Positions 61,791 through 64,000 of a stretch of DNA of 64,000 nt are shown here, in pieces; the first letter of the stretch is position 1, and every line of letters begins with the position of its first letter. The notes beneath the pieces are model-generated. The model was not told the origin of the DNA. It saw only the letters and a list, made by a program, of their open reading frames with translations, and searched no databases. The stretch comes from JAKAVN01 sp963796565. Its GTDB lineage: Bacteria; Desulfobacterota; Binatia; Binatales; Binataceae. Made by a program: the position numbers and the translations under genes. Location of the stretch: positions 62,001-126,000 of the forward strand of contig CAWCMA010000003.1 of the NCBI GenBank assembly GCA_963796565.1, read 5' to 3'.

Positions 61791-64000
61791 TCAGTTTCCG
61801 CCCCCGCCACTGTGACCGAACCCTTTGATGATATTGAGCGGGAGTTTGAGAACGTTGGTCAGGAAATACGCCATCGAGGTTATCGGCTTGGGAACGACAC
61901 GCGGATTGCTGAGCGGGCCGGTGACGTGGAAGTAGGCCGCGACAAAATGATCGGCGGACAGCCCCCCGCCAATCAGCGGCACTTTGGCCACCAGCCAGTT
62001 GACCGTTTTGAACGGTACCATCCCGACCAGCATGTCGACGTTGCCGTCGCCCAGGCGCATGTGCCCGAGCGCCGAGATGTTCATCACCGGGCCGCGCAGG
62101 AGCAGGTCGTCGCTATAGAAGTCGCCGTCGCGGCCTTTGAAGTCGGCCGTCAGCGTCTGAAACGGCACTCCGTTGACGCGCGGGTCGGGTACCTTGGCCG
62201 AAAGCCAGGTCTTGAGATCGACAAAACCCAGGATGCGTGAGAGCAGCGCGAACTTGTGCAGCACTCCGTCGCTCACCTCGATCGATATGGTGCCCGCCAT
62301 CGTGTTGAAGAAGTCGGTGTTGGAGTTGGCCCACAGGTCGCCCTTGGCGTTGAGTCGGCCGCTGAGCGGAGGCGGCGCGGCCGGATCCGCAAGGCTGAAG
62401 AGCGGCCCGACCTGGGCTCCGCGGATGCGGCCTTTGACGTTAATCCAGTCGTCGCGACCCCGTCCGGAGAACTCCATCTCGGCGTGTCCGTCGAACAGGG
62501 TCGCGGTGAAATTGCGCACGCCCCAGTCGCCGCTGATGTCGCGATTGAAATCGCATTTCACGCTCGACATCGCCAGGCGCACGAGCGTCGCATGATTGGC
62601 TTCGATATGCCCGACCACTGGCACCGGAAAAAAATGCGCCGGAGGGCTGGGGGCCCACGGCAGGCGAATGAACTTCATCACTTCCAGGTCGAGCCGCCCG
62701 GCGTTCGCCACGATTTTGAGCACGGGCTTGTCCAAATCCGCGACTCCGAGCGAGAAGTCCAGTGGCGCGCCCTGAAGCTTCGCCCCGACGATCGCTAGCA
62801 ACAGTCCGCGGCCGTCAAAGCTGAGCGTCGCCGACTCGGCCACGATCGGCGCGCGCAAAAAGCCCAGTTGAAGCTCGCCCGCGCCCATCGTCAGGCGGCC
62901 GTTGGCGCGGAGGCCCTGGCCGCGGCTGGGCTCACGCACGATCGTCAGCGTGCCGCCCAGTGGCCCGCGTGCGGCGATATCCTGCGGATCGACCAGCAGC
63001 GGCAGCCATTGCTGCACATCCACCTGATGCAGCTCGACGGCGATTCGGCGCAGATTGAGCCCTCCGGCGCCGAACGCGAGATTTCCGTTTACCGTCACGG
63101 CACCCGGCACGTTCGGCTTGTCGACCGCGGCCATCACGCGGCTCAGCTCGATATTGCCCGGGGTGAGCGTCACGCTGCCCCCGACTAGCGCAACCGGTTG
63201 CGGCAGGTCCTTGGCGGTCATGCGCAAACCGCTGGTGTCGATTTTCGCCAGGTACTTTGCGGGTGGCGCTGGCGCCTCGGTATCGAGCGAGCCCGACGCG
63301 GTGACCGTCACAGCCGCGCTGCCGGACAGCCGGTCGACATGCCCGGCGGTCCTGGCTGCGAGGGCCGGAAAAAGCTGCTTCGCGGCCGGGTAGAGTTCAT
63401 CGATGTCGAGCGTCCCCGCCGTCTTGAGCTGGTAGCTCACGTGGCGATAGCCGGATCCGAAATCCGCGTTGCCGCTGAGCTCTTGGAACGATGAACGGCC
63501 CAACGCCGCCGATCCTTGCGCAAGGGTTACACGGCCCTTCGCATAGGATAGTTCCGCGTTAGCCTCCGACAACGCGGGCAGCGCCGCCGCGTTGGGCAGC
63601 TTGAGGCTCACCGCTTCGAGGCGAACCGATAACCGCAACGCGTTCGATATCGCCTCCGCATTCCATCCGAGCTTGTTCAACTCCCCTTGATAAGTCGCTC
63701 CTTCGACCGCTACCCGACCCGAGACCAGCGCCGCCGCGATCCATGCCAACGGCTCCGGCAGTGAGCGCGCCGCAGCGAGCTTGGCCTTGAGCGCGGCGAG
63801 GTCGATTTGGGCAGCGCTCAGATGCACGAGCAGCGCGGCATTCGCCTCGAGCGGATCGTTGAGCGTGAGATCTCCCGAAGCGACCGTCGCCGTTCCCACG
63901 CGCGCTTGTACGTCGGCCAGGGCTATCCGCCTGGTGGAAATCGTGTAGATCGTTTTGAGCGAGCAGTTGCCCAGGTCGATCGGTTTAGCCAGGCGCGCGC
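61791..64000 (-). CDS. Partial AsmA-like outer-membrane-homeostasis protein
   Basis: The gene runs off the right edge. No stop occurs between 63899 and 64000 in this frame, so the GTG at 63899 is not its start. At least 735 residues are visible. The edge reads AKPIDLGNCSLKTIYTIST, a typical AsmA-like segment. Repeated beta strands and the C-terminal AsmA-like block (ANSNTDFFNTMAGTISIEVSDG, then MLVGMVPFKTVNWLVAKVPLIGGGL, near the end) follow. These large periplasmic proteins, anchored in the inner membrane, form lipid-transfer bridges to the outer membrane. The last residues are GHSGGGGN. The upstream part is missing. Confidence 0.85.
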   Translation of the reverse strand, partial: ARLAKPIDLGNCSLKTIYTISTRRIALADVQARVGTATVASGDLTLNDPLEANAALLVHLSAAQIDLAALKAKLAAARSLPEPLAWIAAALVSGRVAVEGATYQGELNKLGWNAEAISNALRLSVRLEAVSLKLPNAAALPALSEANAELSYAKGRVTLAQGSAALGRSSFQELSGNADFGSGYRHVSYQLKTAGTLDIDELYPAAKQLFPALAARTAGHVDRLSGSAAVTVTASGSLDTEAPAPPAKYLAKIDTSGLRMTAKDLPQPVALVGGSVTLTPGNIELSRVMAAVDKPNVPGAVTVNGNLAFGAGGLNLRRIAVELHQVDVQQWLPLLVDPQDIAARGPLGGTLTIVREPSRGQGLRANGRLTMGAGELQLGFLRAPIVAESATLSFDGRGLLLAIVGAKLQGAPLDFSLGVADLDKPVLKIVANAGRLDLEVMKFIRLPWAPSPPAHFFPVPVVGHIEANHATLVRLAMSSVKCDFNRDISGDWGVRNFTATLFDGHAEMEFSGRGRDDWINVKGRIRGAQVGPLFSLADPAAPPPLSGRLNAKGDLWANSNTDFFNTMAGTISIEVSDGVLHKFALLSRILGFVDLKTWLSAKVPDPRVNGVPFQTLTADFKGRDGDFYSDDLLLRGPVMNISALGHMRLGDGNVDMLVGMVPFKTVNWLVAKVPLIGGGLSADHFVAAYFHVTGPLSNPRVVPKPITSMAYFLTNVLKLPLNIIKGFGHSGGGGN

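Overview
The window is about 64 kb of GC-rich bacterial DNA with roughly 55 genes. It has no rRNA, no tRNA that I can recognise, no CRISPR array and no intact transposase. The gene repertoire is box-type benzoyl-CoA degradation, many family-2 amidohydrolases, CaiB/BaiF CoA transferases, a flavin-dependent (LLM) oxidoreductase, DUF1254 and DUF1329 secreted proteins and an RND pump. It suggests an uncultured soil or subsurface proteobacterium-like lineage of the Binatota/Desulfobacterota_B kind. That placement is inference from gene content only.

Layout. 1-2.1 kb: a truncated exported protein, a VOC protein and an SGNH hydrolase, separated by three strong hairpins. 2.2-7.7 kb: a three-subunit molybdenum hydroxylase operon followed by an aryl-CoA ligase. 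7.7-11.9 kb: boxB and boxC with their XRE/shikimate-kinase-like regulator boxR, facing the ligase, with two TGCA-N6-TGCA operators. 12-17.3 kb: an amidohydrolase, a BadH-like dehydrogenase, a small lipoprotein, a frameshifted enoyl-CoA hydratase, a scar of degenerate repeats and a diiron protein. 17.4-22.4 kb: a TetR regulator, a 41-residue membrane protein, a cyclase-family hydrolase, a rhodanese and an arylsulfatase. 22.6-30.6 kb: an RND pump, then a RedB-like thioredoxin protein and a frameshifted hybrid histidine kinase. 30.9-36 kb: an enoyl-CoA hydratase, two CaiB/BaiF transferases, a thiolase-like protein without the usual nucleophilic cysteine and a DUF35 partner. 36.1-40.5 kb: a DUF1254 protein divergent from an AmnA/AmnB-type ring-cleavage dioxygenase and a metallo-beta-lactamase-fold hydrolase. 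40.8-47.3 kb: three lipoproteins, an epoxide hydrolase, a GatB/YqeY protein and a DUF1329 protein. 47.5-50.6 kb: TetR, LLM oxidoreductase and alpha/beta hydrolase. 50.6-57.9 kb: a triple-hairpin junction, a DUF420 membrane protein, a GIY-YIG gene with an internal stop, two amidohydrolases, a GMC oxidoreductase and a BphC-type dioxygenase. 57.9-64 kb: housekeeping genes (pth, hisC, cutA, glycosyltransferase, GNAT, AsmA-like).

How it works together. The best-supported pathway is activation of benzoate or a related aryl acid to its CoA thioester, epoxidation by BoxB and ring opening by BoxC, controlled by BoxR. BoxA and the ring-opened semialdehyde dehydrogenase (BoxD) are not in the window. Two independent extradiol dioxygenases, the molybdenum hydroxylase and several CoA-dependent enzymes make this a catabolic region for aromatic or alicyclic compounds, but the substrates are mostly unknown. 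Two patterns cut across the gene clusters. Short tandem duplications (9-14 bp, often exactly 14 bp) sit on or just after the ends of six genes. Stacked perfect hairpins lie between two convergent gene pairs and run into the 3' coding ends.
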